The notes beneath the pieces are model-generated. The model was not told the origin of the DNA, searched no databases, and saw only the letters and a list, made by a program, of their open reading frames with translations. A program made the translations under genes and the position numbers. Shown in pieces: positions 1 through 8,169 of a DNA stretch of 64,000 nt (position 1 is its first letter; the number at the start of each line of letters is the position of its first letter). The stretch is taken from assembly GCF_002920915.1 (NCBI RefSeq), contig NZ_PQVF01000001.1:248001-312000 (forward strand). The letters run 5' to 3'. The stretch is from Solitalea longa (lineage in GTDB: Bacteria > Bacteroidota > Bacteroidia > Sphingobacteriales > Sphingobacteriaceae).

Positions 1-1
1 T

Positions 2-694
2 GAAGTTGAAATTTATAAAAAGATAAAACCCGGTAGCGGAATTGGTTCGAGTGCAGCGAGTTCTGCAGGTGCAGTTGTAGCAGCTAACAAACTCTTAGGA
101 GAGCCGTTTTCAAAAACAGATTTGGCGCGTTTTGCGATGGAAGGTGAGCGACTTGCTTCGGGTACAGCACATGCCGACAATATAGCTCCGGCGATTTTCG
201 GAGGCTTTACCTTGGTGCGTAGCTATCAACCTTTGGATATTATAAGTATTGATACGCCTGATGAACTGTATGCAACCGTAATTCACCCTCAAATTGAGGT
301 AAAAACCTCTGATGCCCGCGAAATTTTAAAGCGTAATGTTTTGCTTAAGGACGCTATTCGTCAGTGGGGAAATGTTGGCGGTTTGGTTGCCGGACTAATG
401 AAGTCAGATTACGACCTCATCAGCCGCTCATTAGAAGATGCTATTGTTGAACCGATACGCTCTATTTTAATTCCTGCGTTCCAGGAAGTGAAATTAAAGT
501 CGAAGGAAGCAGGTGCGCTGGGTGGTGGAATTTCAGGATCTGGTCCTTCTATTTTTATGTTGAGCAGAGGTGAAGCAACTGCACAAAAGGTAAAAGCCAT
601 TATGGCCGAAATTTACGATAAAGTTGGAATCGAATATGATATCCATTTATCGAAAGTGAATAAAGAAGGAGTGAAAATTATTAGTCAAAAGTAA
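2..694 (+). CDS. thrB: Homoserine kinase, 5'-truncated by window edge
   Basis: Cytosolic GHMP-family kinase that phosphorylates L-homoserine to O-phosphohomoserine in threonine synthesis. The frame is open from base 2, so only the C-terminal 230 residues are present. The glycine/serine-rich ATP loop PGSGIGSSAASSAGA starts at about base 29. The C-terminal GHMP motif GGGISGSGPS lies near bases 518-550. An internal ATG at 137 is not the start, because the ATP loop lies upstream of it. thrC follows 52 bases downstream, so the two are probably co-transcribed. The usual upstream partner, an aspartokinase/homoserine dehydrogenase, would lie outside the window. The family call is firm; the true start cannot be seen. 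Confidence 0.93.
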   Translation, partial: EVEIYKKIKPGSGIGSSAASSAGAVVAANKLLGEPFSKTDLARFAMEGERLASGTAHADNIAPAIFGGFTLVRSYQPLDIISIDTPDELYATVIHPQIEVKTSDAREILKRNVLLKDAIRQWGNVGGLVAGLMKSDYDLISRSLEDAIVEPIRSILIPAFQEVKLKSKEAGALGGGISGSGPSIFMLSRGEATAQKVKAIMAEIYDKVGIEYDIHLSKVNKEGVKIISQK

Positions 695-746
695 ATGGTC
701 AAAGGGGGAAATTATTTCCCATTGGCTCAAATTTAGAATAGAAAAA

Positions 747-2063
747 ATGAACTATTTCAGTTTAAATCATAATGCTCCAAAGGTGAAATTTAGCGAAGCC
801 GTTGTAAAAGGGCTCGCTCCCGATAAAGGCTTGTACTTTCCTGAGTCGATTGCTCCTTTATCGAAAGAACTGATCGATAATATCGAGCGCTATTCAAAGG
901 AAGAAATTGCTTTTCAGGCAATTAAGCAATTTGTTGGCGATGAAATCAATGAAGTTGAGTTAAAACGAATTGTAGCCGAAACTGTCAATTTTGATTTTCC
1001 TTTAGTCGAGGTTGAACCAAATGTATACAGTTTGGAGCTTTTTCATGGGCCAACACTTGCCTTTAAAGATGTAGGAGCACGTTTCATGGCTAGGTGTCTT
1101 GGTGCTTTTTCAAAGTTTGACGAAAAAAAGGTCACCGTATTGGTAGCTACTTCTGGTGATACCGGAGGTGCAGTTGCTGATGGCTTTTTAGGTGTGGATG
1201 GTGTTGAAGTTGTGATCCTTTATCCAAGTGGGAAGGTGAGCGATATCCAGGAAAAACAATTGACAACTTTGGGTAAAAACATTAAAGCTGTAGAGGTTAA
1301 AGGTACCTTTGATGATTGCCAAAGGATGGTTAAAACCGCATTTCTGGATGAGGATCTTAACAATACCTTAAATCTTACTTCGGCCAATTCAATTAATGTG
1401 GCTCGCTGGTTGCCACAAATGTTTTATTATTTCTTTGCTTATCAGCAGTTAAAAGATAAAACCAAAAATCTTATTATTTCGGTCCCAAGCGGCAATTTTG
1501 GGAATATTTGTGCGGGTATGATGGCCAAACGTTTAGGTTTGCCAATTGATCTTTTTGTGGCTTCTACAAATGCCAATAAAGTGGTTACCGAGTATTTAAA
1601 TTCAGGCAACTATGAGCCAAGACCATCTGTGCAAACAATCTCTAACGCCATGGACGTTGGCGAACCAAGTAATTTTATAAGAATTGAAGAGTTGCACCAA
1701 AAGAGCTTTAATACACTTAAAACAGCCTTGTTAAGCTTTAGTTATTCTGATGAACAAACCAGAATGGCGATGAAGGATGTGAAAAAACATACCGGCTACA
1801 TCCTCGATCCACACGGAGCTGTAGGTTATTTAGGTTTGAAAGATGCACTTAAAAATGTTGAAAATGCGCAAGGTGTCTTTTTAGAAACCGCTCATCCTTG
1901 TAAGTTTATTAATGTTGTTGAGGATACCTTAGGAGAAAAAGTGGATATACCGGCAAAATTAGAAGGTTTGCTTTCAAAAGAAAAGGTAGCCGTTTCACTT
2001 GAAAACAACTATGATCAGTTAAAAGAATTACTTTTAAAAAGCGCTTCAATACAAATGGTTTAA
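747..2063 (+). CDS. thrC: Threonine synthase
   Basis: PLP enzyme converting O-phosphohomoserine to L-threonine and phosphate in the cytosol. The protein is 438 residues, normal for the family. The motif HGPTLAFKDVGARF contains the PLP-binding lysine at residue 107. The phosphate-binding stretch TSGDTGGAVADGF follows around residues 135-150. It sits directly behind thrB and supplies the last step of the same pathway. No TAnnTTTG promoter is visible in the short gap, which fits a thrB-thrC operon. Confidence 0.97.
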   Translation: MNYFSLNHNAPKVKFSEAVVKGLAPDKGLYFPESIAPLSKELIDNIERYSKEEIAFQAIKQFVGDEINEVELKRIVAETVNFDFPLVEVEPNVYSLELFHGPTLAFKDVGARFMARCLGAFSKFDEKKVTVLVATSGDTGGAVADGFLGVDGVEVVILYPSGKVSDIQEKQLTTLGKNIKAVEVKGTFDDCQRMVKTAFLDEDLNNTLNLTSANSINVARWLPQMFYYFFAYQQLKDKTKNLIISVPSGNFGNICAGMMAKRLGLPIDLFVASTNANKVVTEYLNSGNYEPRPSVQTISNAMDVGEPSNFIRIEELHQKSFNTLKTALLSFSYSDEQTRMAMKDVKKHTGYILDPHGAVGYLGLKDALKNVENAQGVFLETAHPCKFINVVEDTLGEKVDIPAKLEGLLSKEKVAVSLENNYDQLKELLLKSASIQMV

Positions 2064-2074
2064 TGATTGCTAGG

Positions 2075-2150
2075 TAATGAACTAATGTTAGTTATTTTAC
2101 GTTAATTGATTTTAAATCTTTAACTTATAACTGCTGATATTAGTTCATTA
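2075..2150. repeat. 12-bp perfect inverted repeat in the thrC-S41 gap
   Basis: TAATGAACTAAT at 2075-2086 and ATTAGTTCATTA at 2139-2150 are exact reverse complements separated by 52 bases. The spacing is long for a terminator and there is no T tract. It could be a pair of regulator half-sites, a long-range RNA pairing, or chance in AT-rich DNA. Confidence 0.4.
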
Positions 2151-2172
2151 TTATTTAACAGTCCTTAAAATC

Positions 2173-3573
2173 ATGTTTATGAAGTCCAAACGCTCCCCTT
2201 CATTTTGGATTATTGTTGCTTCCTTTCTGGCAATTCCTGCTATTTTAACTACATCCTGTAAAAAAAGCTCCGATCCTGTTCCTAAGGTTACTCCTGGTGA
2301 TGTTCGTGACAGTGTATACCTGGTTGCCGAAACTTTTTATTTATGGACAGATAATTTACCCTCTGAAGATGTTTTTAAAGCAAAATCCCTGGCTGGTCCG
2401 GATGAAGTAATTGAAAAAGTTAAAACGTACAGCCCCTTATTAAACGGAAAGCACCTTGATAGATACAGCTTTGGATTGCCTAAAGCCGATTGGGACAATA
2501 TTTCGAATGGTAATGAGTCTGATTTTGGTTGTGGGTTTAAATTTAACCGAGCCAGCTCAGGTGATTATTCGGATGATCTTCGTATCTCCTACGTTTATAA
2601 AAATTCATCAGCGGGAATCCAGGGTGTGGCCCGTGGATGGCGTATACTGTCTATTAATGGAATAACAGCTAATACAGATAACATAAACGCACTTAATACG
2701 GCCTTAAATCAAAATTCAATTTCGGTTCAATTTAAAACTCCTGCAAATACTAATCAAACAATTACACTTACATCAGGATCTTATAGCGTAAATACGGTAA
2801 TTAAAAGTTCTGTAATTGATTTAGGCGGCAAGAAGGTTGGTTATATTATGTTTAATACATTTTTTGCTACTGCTATTCAGGAAATTGATGCTGCTTTTGC
2901 TGATTTTGTAGCACAAAATGTAACCGATGTAGTGGTTGATTTACGTTATAATGGTGGTGGAAGAGTGGATATAGCTGAGCATTTTGCGGATTTATTGGCT
3001 CCAGCGGCTGCTAAATCAAAATTAATGTACACCGATCAGCATAACACATTACTTACCTCAGAAGGTTGGAATGAAAGTGTTCCTTTTGATAATTCTGCCC
3101 AAAAGCTTCCAGGCTTAAGCAAAGTGGCATTTATAGGTACTTCCGGAACCGCTTCTGCCAGTGAACTTTTGATTAATGTACTCAAACCATATTTAGGAGA
3201 GAACCAAAAACTTTTTGGATCAACTACTTATGGCAAGCCTGTAGGTTTTTATCCTATAACGATAAACCGCGGTTTAAGTGATGCATATACCACATTGATT
3301 GTAGCTGTTAAATCAACAAATTCGGTTGGTACAAGTGACTATTTTCAGGGATTTAATCCGGATGGTTTAGCAAATGATGATCTTACAAAAGATTTTGGAG
3401 ATCCGGAAGAAGGTTCCTTAAAAGCAGCTTTAACCTGGATTCAGAACGGTACCATTTCAACTTCAACTGTAGCCACTGAGTCGGTTGCTCGTCCAAGTCC
3501 GGTAATAGAATCAGCTAATGCAAAATTTGATCGCTCGTTTAAAGGTTCGATTTTTAAAGAGAAAAAACACTGA
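2173..3573 (+). CDS. S41 family (C-terminal processing) peptidase lipoprotein
   Basis: Predicted envelope lipoprotein protease of 466 residues. The N-terminus is a signal peptide ending in the lipobox LTTSC with Cys29. A PDZ-like region spans about residues 120-200, with GVARGWRILSING typical of PDZ folds in S41 proteases. The catalytic domain has GTSGTASASE, in which Ser328 aligns with the Tsp nucleophile, and YGKPVG with the presumed general base Lys355. Translation could begin at ATG 2173 or at ATG 2179; the second gives the usual length of signal peptide. S41 peptidases trim C-termini of secreted proteins, but the substrate here is unknown. It is followed by its own terminator and looks monocistronic. 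Confidence 0.88.
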   Translation: MFMKSKRSPSFWIIVASFLAIPAILTTSCKKSSDPVPKVTPGDVRDSVYLVAETFYLWTDNLPSEDVFKAKSLAGPDEVIEKVKTYSPLLNGKHLDRYSFGLPKADWDNISNGNESDFGCGFKFNRASSGDYSDDLRISYVYKNSSAGIQGVARGWRILSINGITANTDNINALNTALNQNSISVQFKTPANTNQTITLTSGSYSVNTVIKSSVIDLGGKKVGYIMFNTFFATAIQEIDAAFADFVAQNVTDVVVDLRYNGGGRVDIAEHFADLLAPAAAKSKLMYTDQHNTLLTSEGWNESVPFDNSAQKLPGLSKVAFIGTSGTASASELLINVLKPYLGENQKLFGSTTYGKPVGFYPITINRGLSDAYTTLIVAVKSTNSVGTSDYFQGFNPDGLANDDLTKDFGDPEEGSLKAALTWIQNGTISTSTVATESVARPSPVIESANAKFDRSFKGSIFKEKKH

Positions 3574-3600
3574 GTTAATTTAACAATAAACCTTAGGTAG

Positions 3601-3645
3601 CAACAAGCGGACTTTTCGACAGAAGGGTTCGCTTGTTGGCTTTTT
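3601..3645 (+). terminator. Rho-independent terminator after the S41 peptidase
   Basis: The stem CAACAAGCG (3601-3609) / CGCTTGTTG (3630-3638) is perfect and is followed by GC and a five-T run at 3641-3645. It is placed 27 bases after the S41 stop codon. Confidence 0.8.
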
Positions 3646-3705
3646 ATACGTGTTTTTTTATCGATTTAAAATGATAAAATTCACCTCATTGGATAAGAAA
3701 AACTA

Positions 3706-3713
3706 TAAATTTG
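3706..3713 (+). promoter_or_regulatory. Candidate -7 element upstream of fumC
   Basis: TAAATTTG matches the Bacteroidota housekeeping -7 consensus TAnnTTTG. It lies 42 bases before the fumC ATG and just after the preceding terminator. No well-spaced -33 TTG was found. Confidence 0.5.
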
Positions 3714-3754
3714 CCCGCCGATAATAAACGGTTTTTTTACTCAAAACATAACAT

Positions 3755-5155
3755 ATGGAATACCGCATAGAAAAGGACACCATGGGTGAAGTTCAGGTTC
3801 CTGCAGAGAAATTCTGGGGAGCTCAAACTCAACGTTCAATTGAAAATTTTCAGATTGCTCAAGACATCAACAAAATGCCTAAGGAAATTGTTAAAGCATT
3901 TGCCTATTTAAAAAAGGCGGCTGCATTAACCAATCTTGATGCTGGTGTTTTACCTAAAGAAAAATCAGATTTAATTGGAAAAGTTTGTGATGAGATCCTT
4001 GAAGGTAAACTTGACGAGCAGTTTCCGTTGGTAGTTTGGCAAACCGGTTCAGGGACCCAATCGAACATGAACGTGAACGAAGTAGTAGCTTACCGTGCTC
4101 ATGTTTTAAATGGTGGCCAACTTACGGATAAAGATAAAGTATTGAATCCTAATGATGATGTTAACAAATCACAGTCATCAAATGATACCTTCCCAACAGC
4201 TATGCACATTGCTGCATACAAAATGCTGATTGAAACTACTATTCCTGGTATTACTAAATTAAGAGATACTCTTGCTGCTAAAGCCGAAGCATTTAAGCAT
4301 GTGGTGAAGATCGGCCGTACGCATTTTATGGATGCAACCCCATTAACCTTAGGTCAGGAGTTTTCAGGTTATGTTTCTCAATTAAACCATGGCTTAAAAG
4401 CCATCAATAATACCTTGGCGCATCTTTCGGAGTTAGCTTTGGGTGGAACTGCCGTTGGAACAGGAATTAACACCCCAAAAGGTTATTCAGAGAATGTGGC
4501 TAAACACATTGCTAACTTAACAGGACTGCCTTTTGTAACTGCTGAGAATAAGTTTGAAGCCCTTGCAGCTCACGATGCTATTGTTGAAGCGCACGGAGCC
4601 TTAAAAACAGTGGCGGTTAGTTTGATGAAAATTGGTAACGATATCCGTATGTTATCATCTGGTCCTCGCTCTGGTATCGGTGAAATTCACATTCCTGATA
4701 ACGAGCCGGGTTCATCAATTATGCCAGGTAAGGTAAATCCTACCCAATGCGAGGCAATGACCATGGTTGCCGCTCAGGTGTTAGGAAACGATGTAGCAAT
4801 TAATATTGGTGGTTCAAACGGTCACTTTGAATTGAACGTTTTCAAGCCGATGATGATCTATAACTTCCTTCATTCAGCTCGTTTAATTGGCGATGTTTGT
4901 GTTTCTTTCAATGATAAATGTGCAAGCGGTATCGAGCCAATCGAAAAGAATATCAATAACCACCTGAACAACTCATTAATGCTGGTAACCTCTTTAAATA
5001 CAAAAATAGGTTACTATAAAGCAGCTGAAATTGCTCAAACAGCACACAAACAAGGTAAAACCTTAAAAGAAACTGCTGTTGAGTTAGGTTATGTTACTGC
5101 TGAGCAGTTCGACGAATGGGTTAACCCATTAGATATGGTTGGTGAGATCAAATAA
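3755..5155 (+). CDS. fumC: Class II fumarate hydratase
   Basis: TCA-cycle enzyme interconverting fumarate and L-malate. It is iron-free, tetrameric and cytosolic. The 466-residue length matches the class II family. The superfamily signature [11 protein letters not shown] is at residues 319-329, and its serines lie in the mobile loop carrying the catalytic base. [14 protein letters not shown] near residue 98 and [20 protein letters not shown] near residue 187 form further substrate-site segments. It has its own -7 element upstream and a strong hairpin downstream, so it is probably transcribed alone. Confidence 0.97.
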   Translation: MEYRIEKDTMGEVQVPAEKFWGAQTQRSIENFQIAQDINKMPKEIVKAFAYLKKAAALTNLDAGVLPKEKSDLIGKVCDEILEGKLDEQFPLVVWQTGSGTQSNMNVNEVVAYRAHVLNGGQLTDKDKVLNPNDDVNKSQSSNDTFPTAMHIAAYKMLIETTIPGITKLRDTLAAKAEAFKHVVKIGRTHFMDATPLTLGQEFSGYVSQLNHGLKAINNTLAHLSELALGGTAVGTGINTPKGYSENVAKHIANLTGLPFVTAENKFEALAAHDAIVEAHGALKTVAVSLMKIGNDIRMLSSGPRSGIGEIHIPDNEPGSSIMPGKVNPTQCEAMTMVAAQVLGNDVAINIGGSNGHFELNVFKPMMIYNFLHSARLIGDVCVSFNDKCASGIEPIEKNINNHLNNSLMLVTSLNTKIGYYKAAEIAQTAHKQGKTLKETAVELGYVTAEQFDEWVNPLDMVGEIK

Positions 5156-5184
5156 AAGCTCACAACTTATTCCAATAATTTATT

Positions 5185-5217
5185 AATGCCTTTGCCATAT
5201 CGGTAAAGGCATTTTTT
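5185..5217 (+). terminator. Terminator after fumC
   Basis: ATGCCTTTGCC and GGTAAAGGCAT form a stem with a single G-T wobble around ATATC, followed by a T tract at 5212-5217. Confidence 0.85.
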
Positions 5218-5350
5218 CTTTTGCTTTAAGTCGAAAGTTTACATGTTAAACCAATGAGTTTTTCAGATCGTTCCCCCTGTTTACGGTGGTTCGCACTTGG
5301 CCAATGGGCTGAATGAAATATATAAATAAGGATTTATACATGATTGATTA

Positions 5351-5392
5351 CGCAGGATAATTGGCGCAGGATAATTGGCGCAGGTTAATTTT
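5351..5392. repeat. Three-copy 14-bp tandem repeat
   Basis: The unit CGCAGGATAATTGG occurs exactly at 5351-5364 and 5365-5378. A diverged third copy lies at 5379-5392 (CGCAGGTTAATTTT). The left flank makes GATTACGCAG, a 10-mer also present at 10369-10378 in another intergenic repeat. Confidence 0.8.
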
Positions 5393-5450
5393 TGCAGTAT
5401 CTATTCATTGTCTGATATTCGTTATCAACTATTATCAAACTAAATTTATC

Positions 5451-5458
5451 TATCTTTG
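5451..5458 (+). promoter_or_regulatory. Consensus -7 element for the TPR gene
   Basis: TATCTTTG is an exact TAnnTTTG match 187 bases upstream of the TPR start. A clear -33 TTG at the usual spacing is not visible. Confidence 0.5.
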
Positions 5459-5644
5459 TTAATATTAGTGCTTTTGAACTCAATGTTTTAAAGTGTTTTA
5501 AGTTAATATGTGGAAAAAAAGGGCCGCTGCGGTTGGAAGATTAATTCTATCTTTTCAATAGTTAAATTCAGCACGATATTTGGGATATATCATTTAAGTG
5601 CTTTTTAACGCCTTCGTTCTTTTTAACCTATTGAGGAATATTAA

Positions 5645-7051
5645 ATGTTTGACGACGATTTTGAATTCGACAGCCCTGAAGAGGCGCTCTCTTCGGTTGA
5701 ACGATATGAGGAGATGATTCGAAATAAAGATCAATACTTTTTTGATGCAGATGCATTTGAAAAAATCATTGATTATTACATCGAAAAGAATGACCCGGTG
5801 AAGGCTCTTCAAGTAGTAGAATACGCACTTAGCCAACACCCTTACGCTTCCGGTTTTTTTGTAAAGCAGGCTCAGCTGTTTATTATGACCAATCAAACAG
5901 CCAAAGCGTTTAAAATGCTCGAAAAGGCCGAGACCTTGGAGACTTCCAATCCTGACATTTATGTTTTAAGAGGCAATTTGTTGGAAAATCAGGACCGTCA
6001 CGAGGAAGCCCTTGAGAACTATCAGAAAGCTTTATTGTTTGCGGAAGAAACGGATGAAATATGCTTGCAAATAGCATATGTCTATCAAAATCTTGGGGCC
6101 TACGAAAATGCGATCGTTTATTTAAAACGATGCCTCGAAGCTAATATGGAGCATCAGGACGCTTTATATGAACTGGCTTTTTGCTACGATGTTTTGGATA
6201 AACAGGAAGAAAGTATCCATTTTTATGAGCAGTACATTGATGAGGAGCCTTATTCATATGCCGCCTGGTATAACCTGGGAAATGCTTATATCAAGCTGGA
6301 AATGTATGAAAAAGCCATTGATGCGTATGATTATGCCATTCTGATAAAAGAGAATTTCGCTGCAGCTTATTTTAACAAAGGCAACGCATTGGTTGGTTTG
6401 GAACGGTACATGGATGCCATAAATGTTTATCGCCAAACATTTGAATACGAACAACCCGATGCAGAAACCTATTGTTGTATGGGCGAATGTTACGAAAAGC
6501 TGGAAATGATGGACGAGGCTCGTTCGTTTTATAAAAAAGCGGTGAAACTTGATGCCCGCCTGGCCGAAGGTTGGTTTGGTATTGGTGTTACACTCGATTT
6601 TGAAGAAAGATGGTTTGAATCCCTTCATTTCTATAAAAAAGCTTTGGAGCTTGATAATGCTAATCCGGAGTACTGGTTTGCTTTAGGGGATTCTTACTCA
6701 AAGCTTGGCAATGTTGAAGAAGCAGAACAGGCTTATGAAAAGGTAATGGAACTAGCTCCAGATGATATTGAGATTTGGCTTGATTATTCTTCATTGATGT
6801 TTGAGGAAGGCAAAAATGAGGAAGCCATCGGTATTCTATCTGAAGGAATAAAGATTAATGCCCAGGCAGCGGAATTGTATTACCGAATGGTTGCCTACTT
6901 GTTTGCAAACGGACAATATCAGGAGGCGATCAACTATTTGGAACAAGCCCTGATCTCTGATCCAGAAAAATCTGAATTGTTATTCGAATATCTTCCTCAA
7001 TTACAAAACAACAAAGTGATTATTGATATCCTCAATCGCTATATTTCGTAA
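5645..7051 (+). CDS. Tetratricopeptide-repeat protein
   Basis: A soluble 468-residue protein with no signal peptide or membrane segment. After a very acidic N-terminus (MFDDDFEFDSPEEA), nearly the whole chain from about residue 35 is made of 34-residue TPR units, roughly 11-12 of them. Examples are the segments containing AAWYNLGNAYIKLEMYEKAI and EYWFALGDSYSKLGNVEEA. TPR arrays form superhelical scaffolds for protein-protein contacts. The partner cannot be deduced from the neighbours, which are fumC and a ComA-like gene. It appears to be a single-gene transcript with a long leader. Confidence 0.85.
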   Translation: MFDDDFEFDSPEEALSSVERYEEMIRNKDQYFFDADAFEKIIDYYIEKNDPVKALQVVEYALSQHPYASGFFVKQAQLFIMTNQTAKAFKMLEKAETLETSNPDIYVLRGNLLENQDRHEEALENYQKALLFAEETDEICLQIAYVYQNLGAYENAIVYLKRCLEANMEHQDALYELAFCYDVLDKQEESIHFYEQYIDEEPYSYAAWYNLGNAYIKLEMYEKAIDAYDYAILIKENFAAAYFNKGNALVGLERYMDAINVYRQTFEYEQPDAETYCCMGECYEKLEMMDEARSFYKKAVKLDARLAEGWFGIGVTLDFEERWFESLHFYKKALELDNANPEYWFALGDSYSKLGNVEEAEQAYEKVMELAPDDIEIWLDYSSLMFEEGKNEEAIGILSEGIKINAQAAELYYRMVAYLFANGQYQEAINYLEQALISDPEKSELLFEYLPQLQNNKVIIDILNRYIS

Positions 7052-7083
7052 TTCGGTTGAGTACAATACAATAAAAAAAATGG

Positions 7084-7118
7084 TCCCCGGAGTGTTTCTG
7101 CTTTTCGGGGATTTGTTT
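7084..7118 (+). terminator. Weak terminator after the TPR gene
   Basis: The stem TCCCCG (7084-7089) / CGGGGA (7106-7111) is followed by a T-rich stretch TTTGTTTT. The stem is short, so this is only probable. Confidence 0.55.
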
Positions 7119-7259
7119 TAAAATGAAGGCTTAATTCTGCATAGGCATTAATAACGCCAATAATTTTACTCACTTTTTTGCGTTTGCAAAATATCTTACT
7201 GTTGCATTAAAACATTTGTTATTTTAAACACTTAGGCTTTATTTTGTGGTGCCTAAAAA

Positions 7260-7299
7260 ATGGGAGAGAGCCCATATGGAAATAGTTAATTTGAAATGA
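7260..7299 (+). promoter_or_regulatory. Leader hairpin and 7-codon frame abutting the ComA-like start
   Basis: ATGGG (7260-7264) and CCCAT (7271-7275) pair around AGAGAG. An ATG at 7276 opens a seven-codon frame (MEIVNLK) whose TGA at 7297-7299 overlaps the downstream ATG at 7296 as ATGA. This geometry allows translational coupling, but such short frames also arise by chance. Confidence 0.3.
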
Positions 7300-8075
7300 A
7301 TTATACCTTGAAATACGTTCCGGAAAGAGCAGCTAAGCCTCGTGAAAAAGGCATTACCATGGTAATGGATAAAGGATTGAGTGTAAATGAAATTGAAAAC
7401 TTCCTTTCGGTTTCAGGTAATCACACTGATCTGGTAAAACTTGGATGGGCCACTTCCTTTGTGACTCCTAATCTTCAGGATAAATTAAATGTATATCGCG
7501 AAGCCGGAATTCCGGTTTATTTCGGTGGCACCTTGTTCGAAGCTTTTATTATTCGCGGACAATTTGAAGATTATCAGCGACTGCTCGATCGTTATGGAAT
7601 GGAATACGCCGAAGTTTCCGACGGTTCTATTACCATTCCTCACGATGTAAAATGTGAATTTATTCGCAAACTGAAGAAACAAGTGACCGTAATTTCCGAA
7701 GTTGGTTCTAAAGATGACACGGTAATCATTCCTCCTTATAAATGGATTGAATTGATGCAGGCCGAAATAGACGCCGGTTCTTGGAAAGTTATTGCTGAAG
7801 CCCGTGAAAGCGGCAATGTCGGTCTTTTCCGTGGAAATGGTGAAGTTCGTTCGGGTCTGGTAGAAGAGATTCTAACCAAGATCCCACAGGAGAATATTAT
7901 TTGGGAAGCTCCTCAAAAATCGCAGCAAGTATGGTTCGTAAAACTACTTGGCGCCAATGTTAACCTCGGAAATATTGCCCCTGCTGAAGTTATTCCTTTG
8001 GAAACAGTTCGTTTGGGTTTACGTGGTGACACCTTTAATCATTTCCTTAAAGATTTCGACATTCCGGTAATGTAA
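7296..8075 (+). CDS. Phosphosulfolactate synthase-like protein (ComA family)
   Basis: A 259-residue cytosolic TIM-barrel protein of the ComA family. Archaeal ComA joins sulfite and phosphoenolpyruvate to make (R)-phosphosulfolactate, the first step of coenzyme M synthesis. Visible family features are the opening PREKGITMVMDKGLS, KLGWATSFVTP, the GGTLFEAF segment near residue 75, and VIAEARESGNVGLF near residue 165. The length is like archaeal ComA (about 250). Bacteroidota are not known to make coenzyme M, so the product may feed another sulfonate route. Alternatively the protein may act like the plant homologue HSA32, which is linked to heat tolerance. No ComB or ComC homologue is adjacent. 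The family call is good; the reaction is inferred. Confidence 0.8.
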   Translation: MNYTLKYVPERAAKPREKGITMVMDKGLSVNEIENFLSVSGNHTDLVKLGWATSFVTPNLQDKLNVYREAGIPVYFGGTLFEAFIIRGQFEDYQRLLDRYGMEYAEVSDGSITIPHDVKCEFIRKLKKQVTVISEVGSKDDTVIIPPYKWIELMQAEIDAGSWKVIAEARESGNVGLFRGNGEVRSGLVEEILTKIPQENIIWEAPQKSQQVWFVKLLGANVNLGNIAPAEVIPLETVRLGLRGDTFNHFLKDFDIPVM

Positions 8076-8104
8076 AATCATTACTCAACTTAAAATATTA
8101 TTGC

Positions 8105-8135
8105 TGAAGCGATCATTGATAAAATGATCGCTTCA
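8105..8135 (+). terminator. 12-bp perfect hairpin after the ComA-like gene
   Basis: TGAAGCGATCAT (8105-8116) and ATGATCGCTTCA (8124-8135) pair perfectly around TGATAAA. Only a short T run (ATAGTTT) follows. It is a likely terminator or 3'-end stabiliser. Confidence 0.7.
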
Positions 8136-8169
8136 ATAGTTTAAGCATCTAAGACTAATTTATCCCTCA

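Larger units (their letters stand above)
5156..5644. other. 489-bp intergenic region fumC to TPR gene
   Basis: It contains the fumC terminator (5185-5217), a near-perfect tandem repeat (5351-5392), a consensus -7 element (5451-5458) and a 17-codon ATG-started frame (5508-5561). No tRNA-like or longer coding signal was seen. The bases between the -7 element and the TPR start would form a leader of about 180 nt. Confidence 0.7.
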
